A stretch of 64,000 nt of DNA from Dethiosulfovibrio russensis (GCF_021568855.1 NZ_JAKGUG010000007.1:30628-94627); one strand, 5' to 3'; numbered from the stretch's first letter, positions 51,772 to 61,174 are shown. Notes: generated from the sequence alone by a model not told the origin. Program-made: numbers and translations.

Positions 51772-52875
51772 ATGAGATGGTTCATAGCGGCTTTCATAAC
51801 GGTCTACCTGGGGCTCAGTTCCTACGGGGCTCTGAGATGGGCCGGCACGATTCCACTCGACTCTGTCAGACGGACGGTCCTTGGGCTGGCCGCCCTGGGA
51901 GCTCTCGCCCTGCCGATAGGTAGAGCGGCCTCGGGAGTAATTCCCGAGGCCGCTCGGCACGGTCTCGTCCAGATAGGCGAGATCTGGATGGCGCTGCTTC
52001 CCGCTCTCGTCGTACCGGCCCTGATATGGGACCTGTTCCGCCTGATAACCTATATCCTCGGCAAGAGCCCGGGCCCCAGGGCGAACGGAAGGATATTCCT
52101 CGTCTGGACCGTCGCCTCGATCCTGATGGTGACGGTCGGAGCGGTCAACGCCCGTTTCCCCGCAGTGAGACATCTGAAGCTCGAGATACCGGAACTGTCG
52201 GGCCCCCCGATCAGGGCGGTCCTCCTGACCGACCTCCATGTGGACTCGGAGACCCCCCCGCCCTGGTTGAAACGGGTGATCGACTCGGTCCGAGAGCTGT
52301 CGCCGGACGTAATCCTGATGGCAGGCGACATATTGGACGGCTCGGACGGCCCCGCCCTGGAGAAAGCCGCCGCGGGCCTGGCGAAGCTGAAGGCCCCTAT
52401 GGGAACATACGCCTGTCCGGGCAACCACGAGTACTACCTCGGCATAGACAGGGCCAGGGCCATAATGGAGAGCAACGGCATAACGGTGCTGATGGACGAC
52501 CGGAGCCAGCTGGACCACCGGCTTTGGATAATCGGCCGGGAGGACGTGCAGTCCGCCAGGATGGGACGACCCAGGGCACCACTGGCCTCCCTGATCCCCG
52601 ACGACGGCCTGCCTACGGTCGTCCTGGACCACACCCCGTCGTCCATAGAGGAATCGAGAGAGGCCGGGGCGTCGCTGGTTCTGTCGGGTCACACCCATCA
52701 CGGCCAGATCTTCCCCTTCCAGTTCGTCACCTCCGCACTGTTCGACCTGGACTGGGGGCTGAAACGATACGGAGACACGTGGGTCTACGTGTCCTGCGGA
52801 GTCGGGGTCTGGGGGCCGCCGATAAGGACGAGCTCCCGACCGGAGATAGTGCTGCTGGAGCTCTCCGAAAGGTAG
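51772..52875 (+). CDS. Membrane-anchored metallophosphoesterase (YkuE/YaeI-like)
   Basis: 367 residues. Three to four N-terminal hydrophobic segments (residues 1-~135), then a calcineurin-like phosphoesterase domain: 'AVLLTDLHVDSETPPP' (D-x-H), 'VILMAGDILDGSDGPALE' (GD), 'GTYACPGNHEYYLGID' (GNHE), 'LVLSGHTHHGQIFPF' (GHTH) and the conserved end 'VSCGVGVWGPPIRTSSRPEI'. It may hydrolyse a phospholipid head-group or similar. It follows the oxidoreductase after three bases with no clear Shine-Dalgarno, so translation is coupled. Its last 91 bases overlap the convergent serine hydrolase gene. Confidence 0.92.
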   Translation: MRWFIAAFITVYLGLSSYGALRWAGTIPLDSVRRTVLGLAALGALALPIGRAASGVIPEAARHGLVQIGEIWMALLPALVVPALIWDLFRLITYILGKSPGPRANGRIFLVWTVASILMVTVGAVNARFPAVRHLKLEIPELSGPPIRAVLLTDLHVDSETPPPWLKRVIDSVRELSPDVILMAGDILDGSDGPALEKAAAGLAKLKAPMGTYACPGNHEYYLGIDRARAIMESNGITVLMDDRSQLDHRLWIIGREDVQSARMGRPRAPLASLIPDDGLPTVVLDHTPSSIEESREAGASLVLSGHTHHGQIFPFQFVTSALFDLDWGLKRYGDTWVYVSCGVGVWGPPIRTSSRPEIVLLELSER

Positions 52876-54851
52876 AAGACGTCGTCCGCCACGCCTGTGA
52901 GGGCCAGAAAGCCCCCGGCAGTAACGGACAGAGGGGCACTGTCCACCAGGCTATCGTAGACACAGTCCCCCAGGCGGTCGAAGAAGAGGCACCGCCCTTC
53001 CGGGGGCAGCTCCACCAGCAGGGCCCCGTCCCGGGAGACCGCCATCCACCGGCAGGTCTCGCCCTCCTCCAGCCTTACGGACGTTCCCTCCGAAGGGAGG
53101 GACGAGGCCCGGTCCGAGGGCATGTAGACGGCGCCGTAGAGCCAGGCAGACCTTCCGGTCTCGTCCAGGATCAGTTCGGTGCGATCCCTCAAGGTCTCGG
53201 TGGCGGCGGCTCCCCTAAAGGGATCGATCATCGCCATCGGCTGTCCGAAGACTAGATACCCCGGAAGGTCGGACAGCACGAAGGGACGGACCATGGCGCT
53301 ACCGTAGTAGGCAGACGAATCCGACCGGGACATATCCCGCCTCAGCCACAGTCTTCCCGCTACCCCTTGCAGCGGAGATACCGGATCTTCCGGTATCGGC
53401 AAGCCCTCTAGAGCCACTATCTCCGTCTCGAAAAGGGGCATTTCGGCCAAGAGATAGCGTTTTCCGTCGTCGGACACCAGCCTGTAGTCGGTCCCGTTTT
53501 CGTCGACGAAGGTGAGCCCGGAACGGAAGGTCCCGACTACTTCCCTGGAACGGTCGGCCTCTCCGGGACCGTCTATCTTCCACAGCTCCATAGTTTCCGA
53601 CTCCCTGTCGAAGACGAGTCGGACCAGACCTCCACCGGAGGAACCGTAATAACCCTGAAAATCCTCCACCCGGTCCGGCATGGAGGGGCCGTTCTCCCTG
53701 GATACGGAGGCGGACCGAACGGGCGACACCACCCCCCTGTCGGACAGGATCCGTCTCAGTATCTCCCCTCCCAGCTCCGGGGCGTCCGAGTTGCCGGAGG
53801 AGAGCACCGCCACGGACAGCTCCATGGACGGAACCACGAAAAGCACCGATGAGTAGTGCCCTGTCCCTCCGGTCTTCACCAGAACCTGAATCCCCGCCTC
53901 CCGGTAGGAGCTGATCGACGTGGCGTCCCAGCCGAGACCGAAGGTCAGATTGGGCAGAGAGCTCCGGCCCCGACCTTCAGGAGGCTGAGGCGACAGCATC
54001 TCAGTCCTGGCGGTCTCGCTCAGCACCGAAGACCCCGAGGGATAGAACATCGCGGAAAATCGACAGAGGTCCAAGGCGGTGCAGGACAGCCCTCCGGCCC
54101 CGAGCAGGTTGACCGCCTCCAGAGGCTCCATCCTGCCGTCTGGTCTGTAGTAGCGGGCCGCTTGGCGAGACGGATCGGACCGGGCCCCTACGCTGATCCC
54201 GGCGGACGAAAGTTTCAATGGCCCGAAGACCCTTCGTCTCAGGAAATCGGCGTAATCCATGGCTCCCACCCTCTCCGCCAGAAACTCCGCCAGGGTAAAG
54301 CCGTCGTTGCAGTAGGGAGCGGCCCCGCCGGGATCGTGAACCAGGGAGGACCTAGCCAGGGTATCCATGAAAAAATCCTCGTATCCGTCTTCGGGAGAGT
54401 AGGAAAAGGCTCCGGGAAACACGGTTCCCGGCAGCCCGGACGAGTGGTTCAGCAACATCCTGACAGTTAAGTTTTCCAGACGGCCGTCGTCCATCCGAAA
54501 CTCAGGAAGGAGGTCGACCACCCTGTCGTCGAGATCCAAGACCCCGTCGTCCTCCATAACCATGATTGCCACGGCGCAGAACACCTTGCTTATGGAGCCT
54601 ATGTTGTAAAGGGTGTCCTCGTCGGCCAGGACGGCCCCGCCTCTGTCGGCGGCGGCGAATCCCTCGGAAAAGACGATCCCACCCCCCTCCGTCACGGCCA
54701 CAGAGGCGCTGTTCATGCCACCTCCCGCTATCCTTTTCCATACGGACTCGCGGATGAAAGACGCCAGCCCTCCGTCGTCGGCTCCGGCCGATCCCGCCAG
54801 AGAGACCCAGACCGCCAGGGCGAACAGAAACGGTCGCATCCTGCGAAACAC
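52785..54851 (-). CDS. Secreted beta-lactamase-like serine hydrolase
   Basis: 688 residues. Signal peptide ending near 'AGSAGA', then a class C beta-lactamase/DD-peptidase domain: SxxK in 'LYNIGSISKVFCAVAIM', YxN in 'APYCNDGFTLAEFLAERV', and 'VLVKTGGTGHYSSVLFV' as third motif. The last 300 residues are a beta-rich domain of unknown role. Such proteins are usually esterases or peptidases, not antibiotic resistance enzymes. GTG 54851 has GGAGGG eight bases upstream. The final 30 or so residues lie antisense to the conserved end of the metallophosphoesterase gene and look like an overprinted tail. The upstream neighbour is the radical SAM gene, 16 bases away. Confidence 0.85.
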   Translation of the reverse strand: MFRRMRPFLFALAVWVSLAGSAGADDGGLASFIRESVWKRIAGGGMNSASVAVTEGGGIVFSEGFAAADRGGAVLADEDTLYNIGSISKVFCAVAIMVMEDDGVLDLDDRVVDLLPEFRMDDGRLENLTVRMLLNHSSGLPGTVFPGAFSYSPEDGYEDFFMDTLARSSLVHDPGGAAPYCNDGFTLAEFLAERVGAMDYADFLRRRVFGPLKLSSAGISVGARSDPSRQAARYYRPDGRMEPLEAVNLLGAGGLSCTALDLCRFSAMFYPSGSSVLSETARTEMLSPQPPEGRGRSSLPNLTFGLGWDATSISSYREAGIQVLVKTGGTGHYSSVLFVVPSMELSVAVLSSGNSDAPELGGEILRRILSDRGVVSPVRSASVSRENGPSMPDRVEDFQGYYGSSGGGLVRLVFDRESETMELWKIDGPGEADRSREVVGTFRSGLTFVDENGTDYRLVSDDGKRYLLAEMPLFETEIVALEGLPIPEDPVSPLQGVAGRLWLRRDMSRSDSSAYYGSAMVRPFVLSDLPGYLVFGQPMAMIDPFRGAAATETLRDRTELILDETGRSAWLYGAVYMPSDRASSLPSEGTSVRLEEGETCRWMAVSRDGALLVELPPEGRCLFFDRLGDCVYDSLVDSAPLSVTAGGFLALTGVADDVFYLSESSSSTISGRELVLIGGPQTPTPQDT

Positions 54852-54867
54852 CTAAAACCCTCCCCTC

Positions 54868-56268
54868 TCATTCCTCCATGGAAACCCTTTTACGGTATCT
54901 CTCCCTCTCGCACCCCTCCCATAGGGGGCGGTATAAGGATCTTATCGCCTTTCCGTAATCGTCCAATCCCTCCGCCACCGAGCCGGACAGCATCCTCTCC
55001 AGCCCGGGATGACAGGGCTCGGCGTCGAAACGATCTATCAGTTCCCTCAAAACGCGGGGATGGTCCAGTATCATGCAGGGACACAGGAGGTCGTCGTCGC
55101 CTTCATAGGGCTGGGCAGACCTTATGGCCGAGAAGAACGGGCTCCTGGCTATATCCACCAGGCTCTTCTCCCTTATGCTGTCTGCCGCGAAGGGGACGAA
55201 CACGCAGGGCTCGACCCTGCCGTCGGAGATGACGTGCCAATAGCGACTCCCACCTGCCATGCACCCGTCCACGTAGGGGCCGTCGTTCCAGAAATCGCCG
55301 GTGAAGATGGGGTAATCGCCGCTGGAACGCCAGCGTAAGATGCTATCGTGCAGTCCGGCCCTCTGTTCGGGGCTGGCCATGTAGGTCAGATCGGGGCTCA
55401 CCCCTATGGGAACATACTGAAAGAACCACCCCACCATGCAGCCCCGCTCCACCATGGAGCCTATGAACTCGTCGCTCGCCAGATAGTCCGAGTTCAGGGA
55501 CGTACAGGTGGCGCTGAAGCCGAAGAGCATCCCCCGCTCCCTCATCCTGGGGAAGGCCTCCAGGACCTTGCGATAGGTTCCCCTGCCCCTCCTGGCGTCG
55601 GTCTGCTCCTCCGTTCCCTCCACCGACACCATGGGAGCGACGTTCCCCAGGGCGGCCAGACGATCTACCGTATCGTCGTCCAGCAGGGTGCCGTTGGTGT
55701 AGAACTGGAAGTAGCAGTCGTCGTGTTTTTTCCACAGATCGAATATACGGGGATAAAGCAGGACCTCCCCTCCGGAGAGAGTATAGAAATACATCCCGAG
55801 CTCCTTCCCCTGCCTCAGAAGGTCGTCCAGCTCATCGAAGGTGAGCTCTCCCTCTCTGTCGTACTCTCCGGCATAACATCCGGTGCAATGAAGGTTGCAT
55901 TTCATGGTAGGACTTATCACCATGAAATTTGGCAGATGGACCCCCAGTTCGGCCTCCTTCTCCTCCCTGACTCCTCGGCCCAGCACCATGAAGTTGACTA
56001 TCAGGTTTCGGATCATATTCTCCAGGGCCAGAGGCGACAGCTCCCGGACGGCCCGGACCAGAAAGGCCACAGACGGATCCTCGGAACGGACCATCTTCGC
56101 CATCCTGCCCAAGGCCTCCCTGTGATACCGGGCCGGGGCCAATTTTCCTATGGACTCCAGCATATCGGCCAGATCGCCCATCTCTCCCTTTCGAACCTTC
56201 TCGACGGCCCGATCCAAAACTGAACGGGTCACGAAACCCTTCGCCTTCCGGAACAACGAAACCGCCAT
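54868..56268 (-). CDS. Radical SAM/SPASM-type protein
   Basis: 466 residues. A helical N-terminal region of about 110 residues precedes a radical SAM core with the 4Fe-4S motif CNLHCTGC in 'SPTMKCNLHCTGCYAGEYD', the GGE motif 'YTLSGGEVLLYPRIFD', and a C-terminal Cys-rich region ('YVDGCMAGGSRYWHVISDG', 'RVEPCVFVPF', 'LLCPCMILDH') that fits a SPASM or twitch auxiliary cluster. Such enzymes modify peptides or other substrates; no small precursor gene is visible nearby. ATG 56268 has GAGGAGGG upstream; an earlier in-frame start lacks a ribosome-binding site. Confidence 0.88.
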   Translation of the reverse strand: MAVSLFRKAKGFVTRSVLDRAVEKVRKGEMGDLADMLESIGKLAPARYHREALGRMAKMVRSEDPSVAFLVRAVRELSPLALENMIRNLIVNFMVLGRGVREEKEAELGVHLPNFMVISPTMKCNLHCTGCYAGEYDREGELTFDELDDLLRQGKELGMYFYTLSGGEVLLYPRIFDLWKKHDDCYFQFYTNGTLLDDDTVDRLAALGNVAPMVSVEGTEEQTDARRGRGTYRKVLEAFPRMRERGMLFGFSATCTSLNSDYLASDEFIGSMVERGCMVGWFFQYVPIGVSPDLTYMASPEQRAGLHDSILRWRSSGDYPIFTGDFWNDGPYVDGCMAGGSRYWHVISDGRVEPCVFVPFAADSIREKSLVDIARSPFFSAIRSAQPYEGDDDLLCPCMILDHPRVLRELIDRFDAEPCHPGLERMLSGSVAEGLDDYGKAIRSLYRPLWEGCERERYRKRVSMEE

Positions 56269-56327
56269 AATCGATCCCTCCTCGATCGTCCTTATGCTCG
56301 GCCCCATTGTAGCCCTTTTTATTGCTT

Positions 56328-56362
56328 TTTCAAAACAAACGGAGAGTCCCTTTCGGGGCTCC
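56328..56362 (-). terminator. Terminator after the response-regulator gene
   Basis: On the minus strand GGAGCCCC-GAAA-GGGACTCTCC forms an imperfect stem followed by GTTTGTTTTG. It separates the two-component pair from the radical SAM gene. Confidence 0.65.
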
Positions 56363-56390
56363 CCGTAGATACGGATAAGATATGGAAGTC

Positions 56391-57059
56391 TCAGTCTTTG
56401 AAAAACGATGGATCCTTCGAGGCTAAACCGGACCTCCAGGCCCAAGCCACAGCCTGGGTTCGGTCGGACACCCCCAGCTTGGCTAGGATATGGCTTATGT
56501 GGTTCTTCACCGTCTTGTCAGACAGGGACAGCCGTTCCGCTATGTCCTGGCCGTTCAGTCCCTGAGCCAGCCAGTAAAGCACCTCCAGTTCCCTTTCGGA
56601 GAGTCTGGACATGCCCCTCTCCCGAGAGGAGTCCTCGGAGAAACAGTTCAGGAGCTTGCCGGCAGCCCGGGAATCGACGTAATTATCCCCTCCGGATACC
56701 GTCCTTATAGCAGAGATCAGTTCGTCGAAGCCGGAGGTTTTAAGGACGAAGCCCTTGACCCCCGCCTTGGACAAAAACACCATGTCCCTGTCGTCCTCCA
56801 AGGCGGTCAAGGCTATCACCGATCGGGCAAATCCAGCCTCCTCCATTTTGCCCATCAGCTCCACCCCGCCCATCCTCGGCATGGTCACGTCCACCAGAGC
56901 GACGTCGAAGTTCACCTTCCTCATGAGCTCCAGCGCCTCCAGCCCGTCGCCAGCCTCTCCGACCACCTCTATATCGTCCTCCAGGGAAAGGGTGTTTATC
57001 ACGCCGGTCCTGAATATGGCGTGGTCGTCCACAACTAGGACACGGATGGTTTTTTCCAT
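56391..57059 (-). CDS. NarL/FixJ-family response regulator
   Basis: 222 residues. N-terminal receiver with acidic pocket 'VLVVDDHAIFRTG', phospho-Asp in 'FDVALVDVTMPRMGGVEL' and Lys in 'GFVLKTSGFDE'. C-terminal LuxR-type helix-turn-helix 'LSERELEVLYWLAQGLNGQD' and 'LSDKTVKNHISHILAKLGV'. The partner is the kinase gene upstream, whose stop codon overlaps this ATG (TGATG). The target genes are unknown. Confidence 0.95.
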   Translation of the reverse strand: MEKTIRVLVVDDHAIFRTGVINTLSLEDDIEVVGEAGDGLEALELMRKVNFDVALVDVTMPRMGGVELMGKMEEAGFARSVIALTALEDDRDMVFLSKAGVKGFVLKTSGFDELISAIRTVSGGDNYVDSRAAGKLLNCFSEDSSRERGMSRLSERELEVLYWLAQGLNGQDIAERLSLSDKTVKNHISHILAKLGVSDRTQAVAWAWRSGLASKDPSFFKD

Positions 57060-58195
57060 CAGCTATCACTCCTTATCGGCACCTTTAAAGAGACTATCGT
57101 CCCCTGCCCCGGGACGCTGTCGACGTTGAACTCCCCTCCGAGTATTCTGGACCTCTCCTCCATGGAGACCATCCCGTAAGAGCCCCTCTCCTTGGCCTTC
57201 TCCATGGCGGTCTCGACATCGAAGCCGAAGCCGTCGTCCATTATCTTGACGAACAGAATATCGTCCCTCACGGAGAACAAAACCGTCACCCTCTTAGGCT
57301 CTCCCTTGGTGACGGCGTTGGCCACGGCCTGACGAACGATCTTGTAGAGATGGGGTGCCATGCCCCCGGGAATCTCCTCTACCGGGCCCATAGTCTTGAG
57401 CTTGACCGACACACCGTAGCGGCTGGACGTGGCCTCGACCCATCTGTCCAGGGCGACCATCAGACCGTCCTCCAGGTCTCTAGGGTAGAGAAGGTGCAGA
57501 AACGACCTTATCTCGTCCATCGTCTCCACCATCTGCTCCCTTACCTTGTCCAGTTCCTCGGAGGCTTTCTCCACCTGATCCTTTCTAAGAAGGCGCCTCA
57601 CGAAATCCATGGACATCAGTGCGCCGGAGAATTTCTGGGCCGGGCCGTCGTGAAGCTCCCGGGCCAGACTCATGCTCTCCCTCTCCACCAGAGAATAGGC
57701 CTGAGCCAACCGTCTGGCCCCGCCCTTTTCCTCGTTTACCTCTATGGTCTCGATCCTATCGTTGACGACGTTGAGGGCAACACGGAGCCTTCCGACGGCA
57801 GAGTCGCTTTTCTCCACCCTGGAGGCCACCCTGCGCTCGTCCCTCTCGAGATAGTCCCTAAGCTGTCTAAGACCCTTTTCCCTCTCGGCCAAGGCAGCCT
57901 TACGAAACAGGAACTCCTCCGCCTTCTCGTAGGCCTTCCTCTGCTCTATCTCTGTTCCACCTCTGACAGACTGGGACAGAACGCTCCTGGCAGCAAAGTA
58001 AAGAGACGTCATCTCGTCCATCTCGGATATCACCTGTTCCAGCTCGGAACGGGTAGCGCTCAGCTCGGATCTTATGGTGCTAAGCCGGTCGTCTTCGTCC
58101 TTTCGAAAATCCGACACGGTGACCATGCTGTCCGCAAGGTCCTTTCGGATTTTCTCCATAACCTGATGCAGTGTGTCGGACGAATCACGAGCCAT
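57059..58195 (-). CDS. DegS-like cytoplasmic sensor histidine kinase
   Basis: 378 residues with no membrane segment. The N-terminal half is a long coiled coil ('LSTIRSELSATRSELEQVIS'), as in DegS. HisKA_3 dimerisation domain with the phospho-His in 'SLARELHDGPAQKFSGALMS', then HATPase_c with 'VANAVTKGEPKRVTVLF', 'KIMDDGFGFD' and 'GSYGMVSMEERSRILGG'. It senses a cytoplasmic signal and phosphorylates the co-encoded NarL-type regulator. ATG 58195 is chosen for the GGAGGAGG upstream. Confidence 0.93.
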   Translation of the reverse strand: MARDSSDTLHQVMEKIRKDLADSMVTVSDFRKDEDDRLSTIRSELSATRSELEQVISEMDEMTSLYFAARSVLSQSVRGGTEIEQRKAYEKAEEFLFRKAALAEREKGLRQLRDYLERDERRVASRVEKSDSAVGRLRVALNVVNDRIETIEVNEEKGGARRLAQAYSLVERESMSLARELHDGPAQKFSGALMSMDFVRRLLRKDQVEKASEELDKVREQMVETMDEIRSFLHLLYPRDLEDGLMVALDRWVEATSSRYGVSVKLKTMGPVEEIPGGMAPHLYKIVRQAVANAVTKGEPKRVTVLFSVRDDILFVKIMDDGFGFDVETAMEKAKERGSYGMVSMEERSRILGGEFNVDSVPGQGTIVSLKVPIRSDS

Positions 58196-58351
58196 GGTTA
58201 AACCTCCTCCAGAATTCGTTCTCAATTATAGCGTATACATCCGTATCGCCCAAATTTCGTGGCGACCGAAACGAAAATAGGATATCATACGTGGTTACCC
58301 GGCCGTAGGACAACGGTCTGACATTCGAGATAAAGAAAGGGAATGATCGAG

Positions 58352-58942
58352 ATGGAACGAGCGAGGGGAAACGAGAACGTCCGCAGAATGGTGTGGGGTG
58401 CCCTGCTTTCCGGGCTGGCCACCGTACTCATGTACGTGGACACGGCGGTGCCTATTTTCCCGTCCTTTCTGAAGATGGACCTGTCCGACGTTCCGGCACT
58501 GATAGGGGCCTTCGCCTGGGGCCCAGGCAACGGCGTCGCCATAGAGGCGGTGAAGAACCTGCTGCACTGCGCGGCGTCCTCCTCGGCAGGAGTCGGGGAG
58601 ATGGCCAACTTCGTCATGGGGTCGGCTCTGGTCCTCCCGGCGGGACTGATCTATCGGGCGAATAAGACCAAAACCGGGGCCCTGATCGGTATGGCGGCGG
58701 GGGTGGCTACCATGACAGCCACGGCGGCGATCCTAAACGGCACGGTATTGATTCCCCTGTACTCCAAATTCGTCCCGATCGACACTCTCATATCCATGGC
58801 CGGTGCGGCGATCCCTGCGATAGAGGACGTTCCGTCTCTGGTGATATACGGAATAGTCCCCTTCAACCTTCTGAAGGGGACTATCGTATCCATATCGACT
58901 TTCTGGCTCTACAAGAGGATAAGCCCTCTTCTGGGAAACTAG
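58352..58942 (+). CDS. ECF transporter substrate-binding (S) component, RibU-like
   Basis: About 196 residues with six hydrophobic helices. The block 'LKMDLSDVPALIGAFAWGPG' followed by 'AIEAVKNLLHCAASSSAGVG' and 'GEMANFVMGSALVLPAGLIY' is the RibU pattern, so it probably binds riboflavin or a related flavin with the general ECF energising module (EcfAA'T), which is not in this window. No FMN riboswitch is visible upstream. The start is uncertain: ATG 58352 gives AAAGGG at ten bases; ATG 58343 would leave almost no spacing. It overlaps the convergent kinase gene by four bases. Confidence 0.85.
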   Translation: MERARGNENVRRMVWGALLSGLATVLMYVDTAVPIFPSFLKMDLSDVPALIGAFAWGPGNGVAIEAVKNLLHCAASSSAGVGEMANFVMGSALVLPAGLIYRANKTKTGALIGMAAGVATMTATAAILNGTVLIPLYSKFVPIDTLISMAGAAIPAIEDVPSLVIYGIVPFNLLKGTIVSISTFWLYKRISPLLGN

Positions 58943-60342
58943 CCGAACCCCAGAGGAAGTCTGATCCTGACAGACAGCCCCCCTCCGTCCCTGTTGGCCG
59001 CCTCCACGATTCCTCCGTGCCTCTCCACAGCCCTGCGGGCTATGGCCAAGCCGAGGCCGACTCCGCCGGAGTCCCTGTCCCTGGCCTCTCCTTCTCGGAA
59101 GAAGGGCCTGAATATGGCCTCCAGATTTTCCTCCGCAACGCCGGGCCCGCGGTCCTCCACTATTATCGCGAGGGGAAGCTCCTCTTCAGGCACGTATTCG
59201 GCCCTCAGCTCCACCACCGTGCCGGGGGCGGTGTACCTGACGCCGTTTCTCACGATGTTCTCCAGGGCGCTTTCCATGGCCTCTCTGTCGACCGATACGG
59301 CAACGTCCGGGACATCCTCTGAAACGACGTCCTTTCCGGAGGCGAGCGCCTCGAAACGACCGTCCTTCGCCACAGAGGCCAGTAGATCCCTCAGGGAAAC
59401 CGACTCCCTCCGCTCCCCTCCGAAACGAGACTCCTCCCTGGCGAGGCCGAGAAGATCGCCGATCATATGGTTCATCCTCTCCGACTCCCGCTCTATCCTG
59501 TTCATAAGGCCGTCCAGGTCATCGGGAAGCCTGTTTCGAAGCAGCTCCAGCGACAGGTTGAGCCTCGTAAGAGGAGACCTGAGCTCGTGGGAGATGTCCC
59601 CGAGAAGCCTGCTCTGACCCGTGATGTTTCTCTCGACGTGATCGGCCATGGAATCGAAATTTCTGGCCAGCTGGCCTATCTCGTCGTCGCCGAAGGGGCC
59701 CTCCCTCTCGGCCCTTACGGACAGATCCCCCGAGGCCAGAGCCAGAGAGGCCCTGCTCAACGCCTCGACCGGATAGCATATATGTCGGGCGAGAAAGTAA
59801 CTCACCGCCCCTCCCACCGCCATCAGGACGGCGAAATACAGGACCAGAGACAGGTAAAAACCGTCCTCGGGAGGAAGGGCTCCGGGAAGGGCGAACAGGG
59901 TGACCACGTATGTCGCGCCGCCGGGCGAGACCACCGGTTCGGTGGCGGCTGGAAGATCCTTCATCCAGGAGGTGCGGGGGGGACCGGAGAGACCGTGATG
60001 ACGCCTGACGTCGGGCATCATCCTCTCTCCCCGGGAGGGGACCATACCCGACAGAGGAGCTCCCCTATCGTCCAGAATGACGAACAGCAGCCGCCTCTCC
60101 TCCCTCAGACGACCGAGCTCGTCCTTCAGGGCGTCGGCCCCTTTCTCTTCGTAAAGGGCCACGAGAGACGGAGCCTCCCTATTCAGCTCCTTTCTGAGCT
60201 TGGCCTCCAGGGACAGATCCAGAAGCCCCAACCGGACGATAAGCCCCGTAACAGCGACGTGGAGCACCGACGCCACTGCGATCGCCAGCAAAAAGCCTAA
60301 AAAGATCTTTCTGAACAGGGTGGCGGACCTAAGCCAGGACAT
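58939..60342 (-). CDS. Membrane sensor histidine kinase (CpxA/BaeS-like)
   Basis: 467 residues. Two membrane helices (residues ~12-34 and ~165-187) flank a periplasmic sensor domain of about 130 residues. HAMP linker ('HICYPVEALSRASLALASGD'), HisKA with the phospho-His in 'LGDISHELRSPLTRLNLSLE', then HATPase_c with 'ALENIVRNGVRYTAPGTVVE', 'IVEDRGPGVAEENLEAIF' and 'GVGLGLAIARRAVERHGG'. One base separates it from the response-regulator gene upstream. The Spy/CpxP-like gene at 63215 could be a target, by analogy only. Confidence 0.94.
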   Translation of the reverse strand: MSWLRSATLFRKIFLGFLLAIAVASVLHVAVTGLIVRLGLLDLSLEAKLRKELNREAPSLVALYEEKGADALKDELGRLREERRLLFVILDDRGAPLSGMVPSRGERMMPDVRRHHGLSGPPRTSWMKDLPAATEPVVSPGGATYVVTLFALPGALPPEDGFYLSLVLYFAVLMAVGGAVSYFLARHICYPVEALSRASLALASGDLSVRAEREGPFGDDEIGQLARNFDSMADHVERNITGQSRLLGDISHELRSPLTRLNLSLELLRNRLPDDLDGLMNRIERESERMNHMIGDLLGLAREESRFGGERRESVSLRDLLASVAKDGRFEALASGKDVVSEDVPDVAVSVDREAMESALENIVRNGVRYTAPGTVVELRAEYVPEEELPLAIIVEDRGPGVAEENLEAIFRPFFREGEARDRDSGGVGLGLAIARRAVERHGGIVEAANRDGGGLSVRIRLPLGFG

Positions 60343-60343
60343 C

Positions 60344-61027
60344 TCAGCTCACCGGAAGGGTATAGAGATAGCCCTCGCCCCGGACGGTCCTTATTCGGTC
60401 CGTTCCGTCCTCGTGGGGGCCGAGCTTCTTTCTGAGGTTGCTGACGTGCATATCCAGGCTCCGGTCGAAAGGGGCCGCCGATCTCTCTAGTACCTTACGA
60501 AACAGCTTGTCCCTGGACACGACCTGACCGGCCGAACGGAGCAACACCTCCAACAGCCGAAACTCCATGGAGGTCAGATCCACTATGATGCCGTCCAGCA
60601 TCACCTGTCTGGAACGGACGAACATCTCCAGATCGTCCACCGTCAGGCGTTCCGGATCGGATGGACCGTTTCGCCTCCTCATGACCGCCCGAACCCTGGC
60701 CAAAAGCTCCCTGGGGCTGAAGGGCTTGGGAAGATAGTCGTCGGCTCCCATCTCCAGCCCCAAGACCCGGTCCACCTCGTCTCCCTTGGCGGTCAGCATG
60801 ATCACCGGAATGGACGACGTCCTCCTGATCTCCTTCAGGGCCTCGAAACCGCTCTGACCCGGCAGCATGACGTCCAACACGACCAGATCGTGCTTTCCCG
60901 CAGCGGCCTCAAATGCCCCGTTTTTACCGTCGTAGCTGAGGCTTACCTGAAAACCCTCTCCTCCGAGATACTCCATCAGGAGCTCGCCCAACTCCCTGTC
61001 GTCGTCTACGACTAAAATTTTATCCAT
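60344..61027 (-). CDS. OmpR/CpxR-family response regulator
   Basis: 227 residues. Receiver: 'ILVVDDDRELGELLMEYLGG', phospho-Asp in 'HDLVVLDVMLPGQSGFEAL', Lys in 'DDYLPKPFSPRELLARV'. C-terminal winged helix with 'LTSMEFRLLEVLLRSAGQVV' and 'SLDMHVSNLRKKLG'. ATG 61027 has GGGAGG upstream and starts the receiver directly. First gene of the two-component operon; divergent from the riboswitch promoter at 61147. Confidence 0.94.
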   Translation of the reverse strand: MDKILVVDDDRELGELLMEYLGGEGFQVSLSYDGKNGAFEAAAGKHDLVVLDVMLPGQSGFEALKEIRRTSSIPVIMLTAKGDEVDRVLGLEMGADDYLPKPFSPRELLARVRAVMRRRNGPSDPERLTVDDLEMFVRSRQVMLDGIIVDLTSMEFRLLEVLLRSAGQVVSRDKLFRKVLERSAAPFDRSLDMHVSNLRKKLGPHEDGTDRIRTVRGEGYLYTLPVS

Positions 61028-61146
61028 ACGGAAAAACCTCCCTCGAATCACAGCTTTTCACGACACTCTACGACAATTTATTATATCGTGCTGAAACACG
61101 AAGGAGGAAATCCCCTTACCATTCTTTACGATTTTCTCGCCAGGGG

Positions 61147-61174
61147 TTGACCTCGTCGGAAAAAGGTATATAAT
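61147..61174 (+). promoter_or_regulatory. Promoter of the CoA-transferase transcript
   Basis: TTGACC and TATAAT with a 16-base spacer, 19 bases upstream of the cobalamin aptamer. Confidence 0.85.

Noticed and set aside
52785..54851. Antibiotic-resistance beta-lactamase
   Set aside because: The large C-terminal domain and secreted esterase-like layout fit the broad serine-hydrolase/penicillin-binding-like group; nothing supports resistance.
58230..58343. FMN riboswitch upstream of the RibU-like gene
   Set aside because: No RFN-element core (AGGGGYG...) or fold is visible in the short leader.
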